Assembly (NCBI GenBank): GCA_036278735.1
Contig: DASUKM010000043.1
Location: forward strand, 1-64,000
Length of the DNA: 64,000 nt
Direction: 5' to 3'
From: DASUKM01 sp036278735
Lineage (GTDB): Bacteria; Acidobacteriota; Vicinamibacteria; Vicinamibacterales; 2-12-FULL-66-21
Part shown: positions 23,730-33,256 of the stretch, piece after piece
How positions within the stretch are numbered: position 1 is the first letter of the stretch
Layout of the letters: every line of letters starts with the position of its first letter
The notes under the pieces: generated by a model
The model's input: only the letters and a program-made list of their open reading frames with translations
Databases searched by the model: none
What the model was told of the DNA's origin: nothing
Translations under genes and position numbers: made by a program

Positions 23730-24236
23730 ATGCGCAAGATTTCCACAGGTGTCGTGGTCGCGGCGTTGTCGCTGCTGGGGATTCCGGTGGCGTCGGAAGC
23801 CGCGCCTGCTGTCTCCCCGCAGCAGCCGCAAGGGTCTGTCAACGGTGTCGCGCAGGGGGCCGATCGGGCGCCGCTGCGCAACTACACCGTTCGGATCCGC
23901 AACGTCAGCAACGGGGACCTCGCGGGCAGTACGACCAGCGACGCCGCGGGCCAGTTCTCGTTTACCGGCCTGCAGCCGGGCAACTACGTCGTCGAAGTCG
24001 TCGACGCGGGCGGCCGGGTGGTGGGCCTGAGCCCGTCGCTGTCGGTTGCGGCGGGGGCGGCGGTGAACGTGACGGTTGGAGCGTCGGCGGTGGGCGCCTT
24101 GACGGCGGCGACCGGCAGCGGCTTCAGCCTGTTCGGGCTCGGCGAGGTCGCGAGCGTCGCGGTCGTGGGCGCGGCGGGCGCGGCGGCGGTGACGGCGGTG
24201 GTGGCGACGCACAACCCCGCCAGCCCGTCGCGGTAA
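23730..24236 (+). CDS. Small secreted protein with a carboxypeptidase-regulatory-like (Cna_B-type) domain
   Basis: A 168-residue exported protein. It has a signal peptide (MRKISTGVVVAALSLLGIPV), then one beta-sandwich domain (about 35-115) with the typical TSDAAGQFSFTGLQPGNYVV motif, then a Gly/Ala-rich hydrophobic C-terminal helix (VASVAVVGAAGAAAVTAVVA) ending NPASPSR. The helix could anchor it in a membrane. It is not a PEP-CTERM sorting tail because the PEP motif is missing. It is the first gene after the sigma-54-like promoter and precedes the export genes, so a matrix role is a fair guess. Confidence 0.75.
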   Translation: MRKISTGVVVAALSLLGIPVASEAAPAVSPQQPQGSVNGVAQGADRAPLRNYTVRIRNVSNGDLAGSTTSDAAGQFSFTGLQPGNYVVEVVDAGGRVVGLSPSLSVAAGAAVNVTVGASAVGALTAATGSGFSLFGLGEVASVAVVGAAGAAAVTAVVATHNPASPSR

Positions 24237-24273
24237 GACACGCCGGCGTCGTGATGCGGGTTTGACCGCGGGG

Positions 24274-24313
24274 CCGTCCGCCTCGAATCGGACGGTTCCG
24301 CGTTCCTTTTTTT
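24274..24313 (+). terminator. Rho-independent-like terminator after the secreted-protein gene
   Basis: A perfect 7-bp stem (CCGTCCG at 24274-24280, CGGACGG at 24289-24295) is followed, ten bases later, by a run of eight T. The gap before the T-run is longer than ideal. Confidence 0.45.
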
Positions 24314-24427
24314 CGTTCAATTACAGCGGATCCGCGACCGCCGCTCCCCTGGCGCGGTCCACGCCCAGCGCGTTGCCCCGTTTGGCACGTGCCTGTGCGA
24401 GGTATGCCCATTTGTACGTCTGCGCCT

Positions 24428-24577
24428 GTAGGGCGGGTCTTCACACCCGCCAACGGTGTAAGGCGGGTCTTCCGACCCGCCGACGGTGTAGGGCGGGTCT
24501 TCCGACCCGCCGACAGTGTAGGGCGGGTCTTCAGACCCGCCGACAGTGTAGGGCGGGTCTTCAGACCCGCCGACAGA
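24428..24577. repeat. Five 30-bp tandem repeats, each containing a hairpin
   Basis: Five direct copies of a 30-base unit, starting GTAGGGCGGGTCTTC. Each unit contains an inverted repeat (GGCGGGTC ... GACCCGCC). The copies differ at a few positions. There are no spacers, so it is not CRISPR. Related hairpins occur at 43322-43414 and 45609-45626. Confidence 0.9.
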
Positions 24578-24644
24578 CCTACAGCCTGTCTGTAAGTCAG
24601 AGGGCGGTAGCGCATCCAACCTCTCCCCTGGAGCAAAGAAAGCC

Positions 24645-25880
24645 GTGAAGAAGGCAGTCTGGAGTTCGGCGGTGGTGCTGTTCCTGTTGCCGGCGGCCGC
24701 GCACGCGCAGGTGCTCGACTCGAGCAGCATCGACGAGGCCCGGCAGAACGCGCGCACGCACGCGGGCCCGTTCTACATCGACCCGACGGTGCTCCTCAAG
24801 GAGCTGGGGGTCGACAGCAACGTCTTCAATGCCGCGACCGACGAGAAGTCCGACTTCACCTTCACGGTCGCGCCGCAGGCCAACGTCGCCGTCGCGATGG
24901 CGCATCGCGCCCTGATCACGACGACCGCGGCGGCCGACCTGGTGTGGTATGCGCACTACGCCAGCGAGCGGTCGGTCAATCCTCAGGTGACCGTGCGCGA
25001 GGAGACGTACCTGCACCGCATCACGCTGTTCGCGCAGGAGGCGTACCTCAACACGCGGCAGCGCCCCAACTTCGAGATCGACCTGCGATCGCAGCACCTG
25101 GAAAACGACGCGCTCGGCGGCGTGCAGTATCGCGTGACGCCGAAGATCTTCGTCGAGGTCGCCGGCCGTCGCGAAGACACGCGCTACAACGCGGATGCGT
25201 TTTTCGACGGCACGAGCCTCGAGAAGACCCTCAACCGCAAGACGACCGGCGGCGAGGCGACGGTGCGGTACGCGCGCACCCCCCTGACGACGATCGGGGT
25301 GAAGTACGAACGGCTGTCGGACCAGTTCGCGTTCTCGCCCGAGCGCAATTCGTCGAGCTATCGCGTGATGCCGGGCCTGGAGTTCAAACCGAAGGCGCTC
25401 GTCAGCGGCTTCGCGTGGGTCGGCTACCGGAAGTTCACCCCTGACCGCCCGGAGGTGCTGCCCGCCTTCGGCGGCCTCGTCGCGGATCTCGGGCTGTCGT
25501 ACACGCTGCTGGGGGCGACGAGCTTTGGCGTGAGCTACCGCCGCGACCTCACCTACTCGTACGAGCTGTATCAGCCGTTCTTCGTCAACAACGAGGTGGG
25601 GGCTTCCGTTCGCCGCGCGCTCGGCAGCCGGTTCGACGTGCTCGTCTCGGCCGATCGTCATCGCTACGTCTATCAGAATCTGCTCGCGCTGCCGTCGGGT
25701 GTGTCGCCGCTGGACCAGCGCGTCGACACGATCTGGAATTATGCCGGCAGCGTCGGTTACCGGGTCGGCCACGACGGCCGCATCGGGCTCGGCGTGTCCT
25801 ACTACGAGCGCGACTCCGGTCTCCTGCCTCACGACTACGACGGGCTTCGGGTCGGCACCGTCCTCAACTACGGATTCTAG
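24645..25880 (+). CDS. Outer-membrane beta-barrel protein of the polysaccharide locus (BBP2-like)
   Basis: A 411-residue exported protein with signal peptide (VVLFLLPAAAHAQ) and then a regular series of amphipathic strands ending in ...VGTVLNYGF, with the terminal phenylalanine expected for BAM-inserted barrels. It resembles the putative beta-barrel porin-2 proteins found beside exopolysaccharide genes. It probably forms or assists the outer-membrane exit route for polymer. The start is GTG with an upstream GGAG. The next gene starts four bases after its stop, so it is the first gene of the export operon. Confidence 0.8.
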   Translation: MKKAVWSSAVVLFLLPAAAHAQVLDSSSIDEARQNARTHAGPFYIDPTVLLKELGVDSNVFNAATDEKSDFTFTVAPQANVAVAMAHRALITTTAAADLVWYAHYASERSVNPQVTVREETYLHRITLFAQEAYLNTRQRPNFEIDLRSQHLENDALGGVQYRVTPKIFVEVAGRREDTRYNADAFFDGTSLEKTLNRKTTGGEATVRYARTPLTTIGVKYERLSDQFAFSPERNSSSYRVMPGLEFKPKALVSGFAWVGYRKFTPDRPEVLPAFGGLVADLGLSYTLLGATSFGVSYRRDLTYSYELYQPFFVNNEVGASVRRALGSRFDVLVSADRHRYVYQNLLALPSGVSPLDQRVDTIWNYAGSVGYRVGHDGRIGLGVSYYERDSGLLPHDYDGLRVGTVLNYGF

Positions 25881-25884
25881 ACAC

Positions 25885-26724
25885 ATGAAAGCACTGTTTT
25901 CCTCGCGCTTCGTGGTGATGTGTGCGGCGGTGTTCTCGCTCCTGGCCGGCGCGACGGCCGTGCGGGCGCAGGACGCGGCCGACTACGTGATCGGCCCGCA
26001 GGACGTCCTCACGATCAACGTCTTCGACCAGGCGGATCTCGGCGGCAAGTACACCGTCGAAACCGACGGCACCTTCACCTTCCCGCTGATCGGCCGGATC
26101 CGCGCGGGCGGCCTGACGATTCGGGCGTTCGAGGCGTCGCTCAGGCAGGCGCTGGCGGCCGGCTACTTCAAGAATCCGCAGGTGACCGTGTCGGTCGATC
26201 AGTACCGCAGCCAGCGCGTGTTCGTGATGGGGGAGGTCCGCTCCCCCGGCCCGGTGCCGCTGACGGGCGGGATGACGCTGATCGAGGCGCTCGCCCGCGC
26301 CGGCTCCACGCTGCCGACGGCCGCCGGCGAGTTGTCGATCGTCCGGGCGCCGCAGGGGGCGACGGGCCCCGTGCTGCCCGACCAGGCGGCGACCGCCGAC
26401 GTAGTCCACGTGAGCCTGAAGGATCTCGAGGGCGGTTCGGCGTCGCAAGGGATCGAGCTGCACGACGGCGACACGCTGTTCGTGCCGCGCGCCGACACGG
26501 CGTACGTGTTCGGCCAGGTGAAGAACCCCGGCGCGTTCGCGCTCCAGTCCGACACGACCGTGCTGCAGGCGCTGTCGATGGCGGGGGGCGTGACCGAGAA
26601 CGGCGCGATGAACCGGATCAGGATCGTCCGGCTCGAGAACGGCGAGAAACAGGAAATCAAGGTGAAGCTGACGGATCTGGTCAAACCGGGGGACACGATC
26701 ATCGTCCCCGAAAGGTACTTCTGA
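25885..26724 (+). CDS. Wza-like polysaccharide export protein
   Basis: A 279-residue periplasmic/outer-membrane export protein. A signal peptide (FSLLAGATAVRAQ) is followed by the poly-export domain (DYVIGPQDVLTINVFDQADLG) and two SLBB domains (RVFVMGEVRSPGPVPL and AYVFGQVKNPGAFAL). It has no lipobox cysteine, unlike E. coli Wza, so it may rely on the adjacent barrel for outer-membrane insertion. Its TGA overlaps the next ATG (TGATG), coupling it to the co-polymerase kinase. Confidence 0.93.
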   Translation: MKALFSSRFVVMCAAVFSLLAGATAVRAQDAADYVIGPQDVLTINVFDQADLGGKYTVETDGTFTFPLIGRIRAGGLTIRAFEASLRQALAAGYFKNPQVTVSVDQYRSQRVFVMGEVRSPGPVPLTGGMTLIEALARAGSTLPTAAGELSIVRAPQGATGPVLPDQAATADVVHVSLKDLEGGSASQGIELHDGDTLFVPRADTAYVFGQVKNPGAFALQSDTTVLQALSMAGGVTENGAMNRIRIVRLENGEKQEIKVKLTDLVKPGDTIIVPERYF

Positions 26725-29039
26725 TGAGCGATCAGTTGCAGTTCGACGAGCAGGGGGAGGGCCGGCTGCGCCTGGCCTCGGCCGGCCCGGCCGCCCGTCC
26801 CGCGGCGGCGGCCCCGGCCGACAGCTTCACGATCGAGGAGCCGCATCTGCTCGACTACGTGCGCGTGCTCTACAAGCGGCGCTGGACGGCGGCGACCGCC
26901 TTCCTGCTCGTGTTCGTGTCGGTGGCGGCCTACACGTTCACGGTGACGCCGATTTACGAGGCGAAGGCGCGCCTGCTGATCGAGGCGGAAGACCAGAACG
27001 TCGTCAACTTCAAGCAGGTGGTCGACGAGGACCAGACCAAGGCCGACTACTACCAGACGCAGTACAACATGCTGCAGAGCCGCGCGCTGGCGCGGAAGAC
27101 GATCGACGACCTGCACCTGTGGGACACCGCGCCGTTCGGCGGCGCGCAGCAGGGGTTCAGCGTCAGGAAGGCGGTCTTCGGGGCGCCGGCCGCGCTCGCG
27201 GCTGGCGTGGGCCGCCTGTTCCGGCACGGCGATGCCGCGTCCGACCACACGAATGACAATCAGATCCCCGGCGCCGACGAGACGGCGGCGCAGTCGCGGG
27301 CGATCGATACCTTCCTCGCGGATCTCGACGTCGCGCCGATCCGCAACAGCCGGCTGGTGGACCTGAAGGTCCGGCTCGCGGATCCGGTGGCGGCCACGCG
27401 GGTCGCCAACACGCTGGCGAAGAACTACATCCAGCAGAACCTCGAGTACAAGTTCATGGCCTCGAAGGAGGCGAGCGACTGGCTGGGCGATCGGCTGGCG
27501 GAGCAGCGCAAGTCGGTCGAGGCGGCCGAATCGAAGCTGCAGCAGTACCGGGAGCAGAACGACGCCATCTCGCTCCAGGACCGCGAGAACATCGTCGTGC
27601 AGAAGCTGGCGGACATCAACGCCGCGGTCACGCGCGCGAAGACGGATCGCATTCAGAAGGAAGCGCTCTACGACCAGCTCCGCAAGAGCCAGAACAACCC
27701 GTCGCTGCTCGACACGTTCCCCGCGATCCTGATGAACTCGTTCATCCAGCAGCAGAAGTCGCAGCTCTCGGACCTGCAGCGGCAGTACGCGCAGATGTCG
27801 GACAAGCTGGGGGACAAGCATCCCGACATCATCAGGATCAAGTCGGCGATTGCGATTACGCAGCAGAAGCTCGAGACCGAGATCGCCAAGGTCGTCCAGT
27901 CGGTCAAGAGCGACTACGAGGCGTCGCTCGCGCAGGAGCAGAGCCTGCAGGCGGCGTTGAACCAGCAGAAGCAGGAAGCGTTCGCGATGAACCGCAAGGG
28001 GATCGACGCGAGCGTGCTCGAGCGCGACGTCCAGAGCAGCCGGCAGATCTACGACAGCCTGCTCCAGCGCGCGAAGGAGACGGGCGTATCCGGCGAGCTG
28101 AAGACGAGCAACATCCGCATCGTCGACAAAGCCGAGCAGCCGCGGCATCCGGCGACGCCGAAGACGCTGCTGAACCTCGTGCTCGGCCTCTTCGGCGGCG
28201 GCGTGCTGGCGTTCGGGCTGACGTTCTTCTTCGAGTATCTCGACAGCCGCATCAAGTCTCCCGACGAGATCAAGGCGCACCTCGGGCTGCCGGCGCTCGG
28301 GTTGATCCCGGCGCTGGATCCCAAGAGTTGGAAGGGGAAGGAGCCGCTCATCAACGCCGGCGTCCCGCCGAACTTCGCCGAGGCGTTCCGCGGCGTCCGG
28401 ACCAACGTGCTGTTCTCGTCGGCGGAGGAGGGCTCGCGGTCGATCGTGGTGACGAGCACCGGCCCGGGCGAAGGCAAGACGACGGTGGCGGTGAACCTGG
28501 CGGTGGGGTTCGCGCAGGCGGGGCAGCGGGTGCTGCTGATCGACGCCGACATGCGGCGGCCGCGGGTGCACGACGTGTTCGGGCAGTCGCAGGAGCCGGG
28601 GCTGTCGAACCTGATGGTGGGGAACGCGAAGGCGAGCGAGAGCGTGCGGAAGTGCACGGTGCCGAACCTGTGGGTGCTGACGGCGGGCCGGATTCCGCCG
28701 AACCCGGCGGAGCTGCTCGGCTCGGTCCGGTTCCGCGACTTCCTCGGATCGCTGAAGGAGCACTTCGACTGGGTGATCATCGACTCGCCGCCGGTGATGG
28801 CGGTGACCGACGCGACGATCGCGGCCAATTCGGCGTCCGGGGTGGTGTTCGTCGTCGGGGCGGAAATGACGAGCCGGCACGCGGCGAAGACCGCGATCGA
28901 GCAGCTCGCGCACGGCCGCGTGCACTTCGTCGGCGCCGTGCTGAACCGCGTCGAGCTGGAGAAGAACGCCTATTACTACTCGCACTACTACCGGCGGGAG
29001 TACGGCGCGTACTACCAGCAGGCGGTGGGGCAGAAGTAG
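26724..29039 (+). CDS. Wzc-type polysaccharide co-polymerase / BY-kinase
   Basis: A 771-residue inner-membrane protein controlling chain length and export. A cytosolic N-terminus, TM1 (about 54-73), a long periplasmic coiled-coil region (about 240-460) and TM2 (about 483-505) form the Wzz part. The cytosolic kinase has Walker A (STGPGEGKTTVAVNLA, ~578), Walker A' (VLLIDADMRRPR, ~602) and Walker B (WVIIDSPP, ~682). The tail YYYSHYYRREYGAYYQQ is the tyrosine cluster expected to be autophosphorylated. Domain order and length match fused Wzc proteins. Confidence 0.95.
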   Translation: MSDQLQFDEQGEGRLRLASAGPAARPAAAAPADSFTIEEPHLLDYVRVLYKRRWTAATAFLLVFVSVAAYTFTVTPIYEAKARLLIEAEDQNVVNFKQVVDEDQTKADYYQTQYNMLQSRALARKTIDDLHLWDTAPFGGAQQGFSVRKAVFGAPAALAAGVGRLFRHGDAASDHTNDNQIPGADETAAQSRAIDTFLADLDVAPIRNSRLVDLKVRLADPVAATRVANTLAKNYIQQNLEYKFMASKEASDWLGDRLAEQRKSVEAAESKLQQYREQNDAISLQDRENIVVQKLADINAAVTRAKTDRIQKEALYDQLRKSQNNPSLLDTFPAILMNSFIQQQKSQLSDLQRQYAQMSDKLGDKHPDIIRIKSAIAITQQKLETEIAKVVQSVKSDYEASLAQEQSLQAALNQQKQEAFAMNRKGIDASVLERDVQSSRQIYDSLLQRAKETGVSGELKTSNIRIVDKAEQPRHPATPKTLLNLVLGLFGGGVLAFGLTFFFEYLDSRIKSPDEIKAHLGLPALGLIPALDPKSWKGKEPLINAGVPPNFAEAFRGVRTNVLFSSAEEGSRSIVVTSTGPGEGKTTVAVNLAVGFAQAGQRVLLIDADMRRPRVHDVFGQSQEPGLSNLMVGNAKASESVRKCTVPNLWVLTAGRIPPNPAELLGSVRFRDFLGSLKEHFDWVIIDSPPVMAVTDATIAANSASGVVFVVGAEMTSRHAAKTAIEQLAHGRVHFVGAVLNRVELEKNAYYYSHYYRREYGAYYQQAVGQK

Positions 29040-29067
29040 AGGCAGCCCTCGTTCGGATTGCTATCAC

Positions 29068-30657
29068 GTGTATACCACCGTTGAGTGCAGCCAACCCGCT
29101 GCGCCATCTTTGAAGCGCAATGCGATCGCTAACGGGCTGGGCCGCCTTTGGGCGGCGCTGCTGACGATCGCCACGATTCCTGTTTTTGTCCGCGTGCTCG
29201 GCACGGAGGCCTACGGGCTGGTGGCGATCTTTTCGTCCCTGAACATGGTCATCGCGCTGCTGGACCTTGGCCTGACGGCCACCATCAATCGCGAGATCGC
29301 CAGGTTCCGCGCGCTCGGGCGGCCCCCGTCAGAAAGCGCGACTGTTCTCCGAACATTTGAAGTGGTCTATTGGGCTATTGCTCTTGCGATCGGTACGGCG
29401 ATCGCGTTTGCATCGGGGTCTATTGCGCACCACTGGGTCAATGTCCGGCACCTTTCGAGAACAGACGTCAAACTCGCGATCCTGATCATGGCCGTCGCGA
29501 TCGCGGCGCGCTGGCCTGTGTCCATGTACGGCGGCGTGCTGCAGGGTCTAGAACAGCAGGTGCGCCAAAATGCGGTGGTAATGCTGGCAGCGACCGTGCG
29601 CACAGCTGGCGCCGCCGTTGTGGTGCTGCTCATAGCGCCCACGATTGCGGCATTTCTCTGGACCCAGGTGGCAGCTGCACTCGTCGAGGTAGCCGGGACG
29701 GCAGTAATGGCGTGGCGTGGTTTGGCTGCCCGGCCGACCCGACACTTCGATGTCAATTGCCTGCGGTCCGTCTGGCGATTTGCCGTCGGCTTTAATGTCA
29801 TCGGGGCACTCGCTATGGTCGCCAGCCAGGCGGATCGACTGGTGCTCAGCCGATACCGTGTGCTCGATGAGGTCGGGTTCTACGCGATCGCTTGCACCGC
29901 GGCGGGCGCCGTTCCGCTGATCGCTTCGTCGGTGGGAGCGGCGCTATTCCCTAAGTTTTCCGCCATCAGTGCGCAGCACGATCGCCGTCGTCTTACGCGA
30001 GTGTACACGGATGGCGTGCATGCCGTCGCGCTGCTCGCCGTCCCGGCTGGCCTGACTGTGCTGTTCTTTGCCCATCCGGTGCTGGCCCTCTGGATGCACT
30101 CGAGCCACCTCGCCGATCGCGCGAGCGTCGCGCTGGCCATTCTGGCGCTCGCCAGCATCCTGAACGCCCTCCAGAATCCCGCGTACAACCTGCTGCTTGC
30201 GGCGGGCCGCATCCGCGTCGTGCTCGCCGTAGGTGTGATAAACGCCATCGTCTTCATTTCCCTCATGGTGGCGTTCATTCCTCGCTGGGGCATTAACGCG
30301 GCGGCGGCTATCTGGCTGGCGCAGAATGTCGTTTTTGTCGTCGTGTTTCCGCGCGCTATTGCGTCCGAACTCGAGCTTGACCGTTCCTGGATATCTCCGA
30401 TGCCGGGAGTGGCGGCAATCATCGCGCTGGGCAGCCTGTGGTTCGGCGGGGCCTGGATCGTGAGTGGAGTGACTCCCAGTATCCGCATGGCCGTGGAATT
30501 TGGCGTCGCGGCGATCGGCTATGCTGGCACCGCCGGTGTACTCGCACGCAGGCTCCGCATTTATCCCTTCACGAGGCGCGTTGCCGCAGTTGCGCCCGAT
30601 GGTCGCCCGCAGCCAGCGATTGGCAGCCTCGAACAGGAACCCGTGTGCCCGGTCTAG
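29068..30657 (+). CDS. Wzx-like lipid-linked oligosaccharide flippase
   Basis: A 529-residue multi-pass membrane protein of the polysaccharide synthase/MATE-like family. It has about twelve to fourteen hydrophobic segments, starting with the LWAALLTIATIPVFVRVLG helix and the GLVAIFSSLNMVIALLDLGL segment typical of flippases. It should move the undecaprenyl-diphosphate-linked repeat unit across the inner membrane. The start is GTG. From here to about 42 kb the sequence is less GC-rich than both flanks. It overlaps the next gene. Confidence 0.88.
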   Translation: MYTTVECSQPAAPSLKRNAIANGLGRLWAALLTIATIPVFVRVLGTEAYGLVAIFSSLNMVIALLDLGLTATINREIARFRALGRPPSESATVLRTFEVVYWAIALAIGTAIAFASGSIAHHWVNVRHLSRTDVKLAILIMAVAIAARWPVSMYGGVLQGLEQQVRQNAVVMLAATVRTAGAAVVVLLIAPTIAAFLWTQVAAALVEVAGTAVMAWRGLAARPTRHFDVNCLRSVWRFAVGFNVIGALAMVASQADRLVLSRYRVLDEVGFYAIACTAAGAVPLIASSVGAALFPKFSAISAQHDRRRLTRVYTDGVHAVALLAVPAGLTVLFFAHPVLALWMHSSHLADRASVALAILALASILNALQNPAYNLLLAAGRIRVVLAVGVINAIVFISLMVAFIPRWGINAAAAIWLAQNVVFVVVFPRAIASELELDRSWISPMPGVAAIIALGSLWFGGAWIVSGVTPSIRMAVEFGVAAIGYAGTAGVLARRLRIYPFTRRVAAVAPDGRPQPAIGSLEQEPVCPV

Positions 30658-32111
30658 TGCTCGATCCACGGCTTCTTGCGCCGCGCGCAGTCGCAGACCG
30701 TGCAACGGCCCAAGTCCGGGCGTTCGACGTTACGTATTCGATAGGCCCGGCAAGTGTCGCGGGTGCATTGACGGCGCTGTCAATGTTTGCGGCCGGGGCC
30801 GCCGACGAACATCTTGCCGCCGGCTGGATCTGCTTTGCGATCATTGCATGGACGATCTACGACCCGTACCTGTTCGCGGTCGTCCTGATGCCATTCCTGA
30901 TTCCGTTCGGCACGATCCAGATCCTGCCAGGAGTTCCGTTCACGTACCTGCTAGCTGGGACGACCGCCGCGATGATCGGCTGTGTGGTGCGCCCAGGGCC
31001 GCTCGTGCGGGGCTTCCAGCGGATTCCCAGGTCCACTCTGATCGGGCTATTCGGGCTGCTGGCTGCGTACCTCGCATCGATGCTCGTCAACGGCTACACC
31101 AATATTGGTGCGATGTGGATCAGCACGCATACTGTGCGCACGCTGCAGGTCGTACTGGTCTTTGCCAGCGTCTATCGACTCGCCGATGGCCGGCTGATGC
31201 TTGTCGGCTTCGTAATCGCGGGCTGCGCATGCCTCTTCGCTGGTCCTATCGTGTGGTATGAGACGGGCGACCTGCTGGCCGCTTACTCCACTCCGGTGAT
31301 GCCGCTGGGCAGCGTGCTTGGGGTTTCGCTCCTGATCGCCAAGTCGAGCGCATTCGCCACATTCTCAGCCATTGCCGCGTTCGCCCTTGCCGAACAGGCA
31401 CGGCGCCTGTGGTCGAGAGCCGCATTATTCGTGCTTGGAGCGGGATTCCTGGGCGCAAGCCTTTTCAGCGGCCGGCGGGAGGCCCTGCTCGCGATTGCTG
31501 GTGCGGCGCTGATCGCCATGTTCACGGGACGGAAGAGAACCTACCGCATCGGCATTGTTGCGCTGGTCGCACTGGCTGCCGTGTTCCTCTATTGGGCCGG
31601 ACCACTGAGGACCTTTCTTCAGGATCGCGCGTCCATTTTTGCGGAGTTTACGGGAGGGGGCACTGGACGATGGCCGCTGCTCATCCGGAGCATCGAGTTG
31701 TGGTGGGAGCGTCCTTGGCTTGGGTATGGCCCCGGCATGCACTCGACTGTGCTCTGGAACGCATCCGATCTGGGCGAAGGCGGGGTAGCCGCGCACAACT
31801 CCATTTCCGGTGCGATGGTCGAAGCGGGACTCGTCGGCGGCGCCTTCGTGGTCATCCTCGTCCTCGGGTTCGTCGCGAACTGGTGGCGGGTGCTCAAGGG
31901 CTCGTGGCGATTTCCCTCCGAGTCTGGATGGTCCACGCTGATACTCCCGGGCGCTGCCACCCTGTTCTCGGCCGCGGCGGTCTGGGACTTCGTCAATCAT
32001 AGCGGCTACATGCTCCTCTTCGGAATGCTCACGGCGTGGATTGTGCGAGTGCATGAAGCGCAACGCATTGCCGCACGCAGCCCGGACGGCACCGTCAGAC
32101 TGCCCCGATGA
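30645..32111 (+). CDS. O-antigen polymerase/ligase-family membrane protein (Wzy candidate)
   Basis: A 488-residue protein with about eleven hydrophobic segments and a large periplasmic loop. The segment RSIELWWERPWLGYGPGMHS followed by AAHNSISGAMVEAGLVGG is the Wzy_C signature (G-x-G...HN). In this cluster it most likely polymerises repeat units. Starts at GTG 30645 or GTG 30657 both overlap the flippase stop; the first is used. A second member of the family lies at 45656. Confidence 0.85.
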   Translation: MPGLVLDPRLLAPRAVADRATAQVRAFDVTYSIGPASVAGALTALSMFAAGAADEHLAAGWICFAIIAWTIYDPYLFAVVLMPFLIPFGTIQILPGVPFTYLLAGTTAAMIGCVVRPGPLVRGFQRIPRSTLIGLFGLLAAYLASMLVNGYTNIGAMWISTHTVRTLQVVLVFASVYRLADGRLMLVGFVIAGCACLFAGPIVWYETGDLLAAYSTPVMPLGSVLGVSLLIAKSSAFATFSAIAAFALAEQARRLWSRAALFVLGAGFLGASLFSGRREALLAIAGAALIAMFTGRKRTYRIGIVALVALAAVFLYWAGPLRTFLQDRASIFAEFTGGGTGRWPLLIRSIELWWERPWLGYGPGMHSTVLWNASDLGEGGVAAHNSISGAMVEAGLVGGAFVVILVLGFVANWWRVLKGSWRFPSESGWSTLILPGAATLFSAAAVWDFVNHSGYMLLFGMLTAWIVRVHEAQRIAARSPDGTVRLPR

Positions 32112-33256
32112 AGCTGCTATTCATTATCGACAACCTGAATACGGGCGGCGCTCAGCGCCAAATCGTGACCTTGGCAGCGGCGCTCCGCAAGCGTGGGCAT
32201 GACGCGACGGTGTTCTGCTACGCCGCCGGAGACGTGCTGGCCGCGCCGCTGGCCGAGGCCGGTGTGGAGGTGGTGACCAACAGGAAGCGCGGTCGGTACT
32301 CGCTCTCACCTGTCGTCGCAATCGGTCGTCTGATTGCGCGCCGGCGCCTCGAAGGTGTCGTTGCGTTCCTACGAACGCCGAATATTTATGCCATTGTTGG
32401 CGCTCGGTTGTCCCGCCGTAATCCGACGGTCATCGTCTCGGAACGCTTCTTCGATCCTCCCCAGGGGATCGGTCGACTGACGGCTGCCGGACGACGGCTA
32501 TATCGATTCGCCGACCACGTTGTCCTGAACTCGCATCACCAGCGTAAGCACTTCGAGCGGCTGTATCCACACCTGTTAGGGCGCCTATCGACAATTTACA
32601 ACGGCGTCGATCTGGCAGTATTCCGGCCGCGAGAAGTAGATTCGCCGACGTCACCATTGAACCTTCTCGCCATAGGCACTGTGGCGCCCCACAAGAATGG
32701 AATAACCCTTGTGCGGGCGCTGGCGTTCGCCCGAAAGGCATATTCTCTCGACGTTAGAGTGACTTGGGTGGGCGCCCACCTTCCCGCGCACGAGGCTTGC
32801 TCGGACTTGATGAAGCGTGAAATCGCTGACTTGCAGCTCGACGATGCGTGGACGTGGCTCCCGCCCAGCGATCGGATCCCGGAGCTCATTCCGAATTTCC
32901 ACGGGCTGGTGCATCCATCCTACGGCGAGGGTGTTCCGAACGTTGTCTGCGAGGCAATGGCATGTGCGCGACCCGTGCTCGTCAGCGACGCACTTGACCA
33001 TCCGCACCTTGTCGCACACGGCGCAGCCGGGTTGTTGTTCGATCCTCATGACGCCGAAAGGCTCGCCGAATGTATCAAGAAGTTTGCGGCTATGTCCCCG
33101 CATGAGCAACGGAGCCTCGGAGCTAGAGCTCGCACAAGGGCCGAGCTTTTGTTTTCCGTAGATCGCCTTGCCCAAGAGTACGAATCGTTGCTGTTGAATG
33201 ATCGTCGGGTCGCTCTTCTACGCCTGCATGGAGATCAGATCGCATGTGCGGAATAG
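32108..33256 (+). CDS. GT4-family glycosyltransferase
   Basis: A 382-residue GT-B-fold retaining glycosyltransferase. The N-terminus LLFIIDNLNTGGAQRQIVTLA is the classic GT4 acceptor-domain start. The donor-domain signature PSYGEGVPNVVCEAMACARP (E-x7-E) is intact. It has no transmembrane segment, so it works at the cytosolic face on the growing lipid-linked unit. Donor and linkage cannot be read from sequence. It overlaps the preceding gene by ATGA and the following asparagine-synthase gene by 13 bases. Confidence 0.92.
   Translation: MKLLFIIDNLNTGGAQRQIVTLAAALRKRGHDATVFCYAAGDVLAAPLAEAGVEVVTNRKRGRYSLSPVVAIGRLIARRRLEGVVAFLRTPNIYAIVGARLSRRNPTVIVSERFFDPPQGIGRLTAAGRRLYRFADHVVLNSHHQRKHFERLYPHLLGRLSTIYNGVDLAVFRPREVDSPTSPLNLLAIGTVAPHKNGITLVRALAFARKAYSLDVRVTWVGAHLPAHEACSDLMKREIADLQLDDAWTWLPPSDRIPELIPNFHGLVHPSYGEGVPNVVCEAMACARPVLVSDALDHPHLVAHGAAGLLFDPHDAERLAECIKKFAAMSPHEQRSLGARARTRAELLFSVDRLAQEYESLLLNDRRVALLRLHGDQIACAE

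Noticed and set aside
23730..24236. PEP-CTERM sorting signal at the C-terminus of the small secreted protein
   Set aside because: There is a hydrophobic helix but no PEP motif before it and no basic tail of the usual type; no exosortase was found in the window.
24428..24577. Possible CRISPR array (regular 30-base direct repeats)
   Set aside because: The repeats are contiguous with no unique spacers, each is itself a hairpin, and there are no cas genes.
24317..24757. Minus-strand ORF with five YTVGGSEDPP repeats
   Set aside because: It is a reading of the 30-base repeat array, opposite the start of the outer-membrane barrel gene.
26199..28985. Very long antisense open frame opposite the Wzc-type gene
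   Set aside because: It is the complement of a well-conserved co-polymerase kinase, has strongly biased Arg/His/Val composition and no recognisable domain; it is a high-GC shadow.
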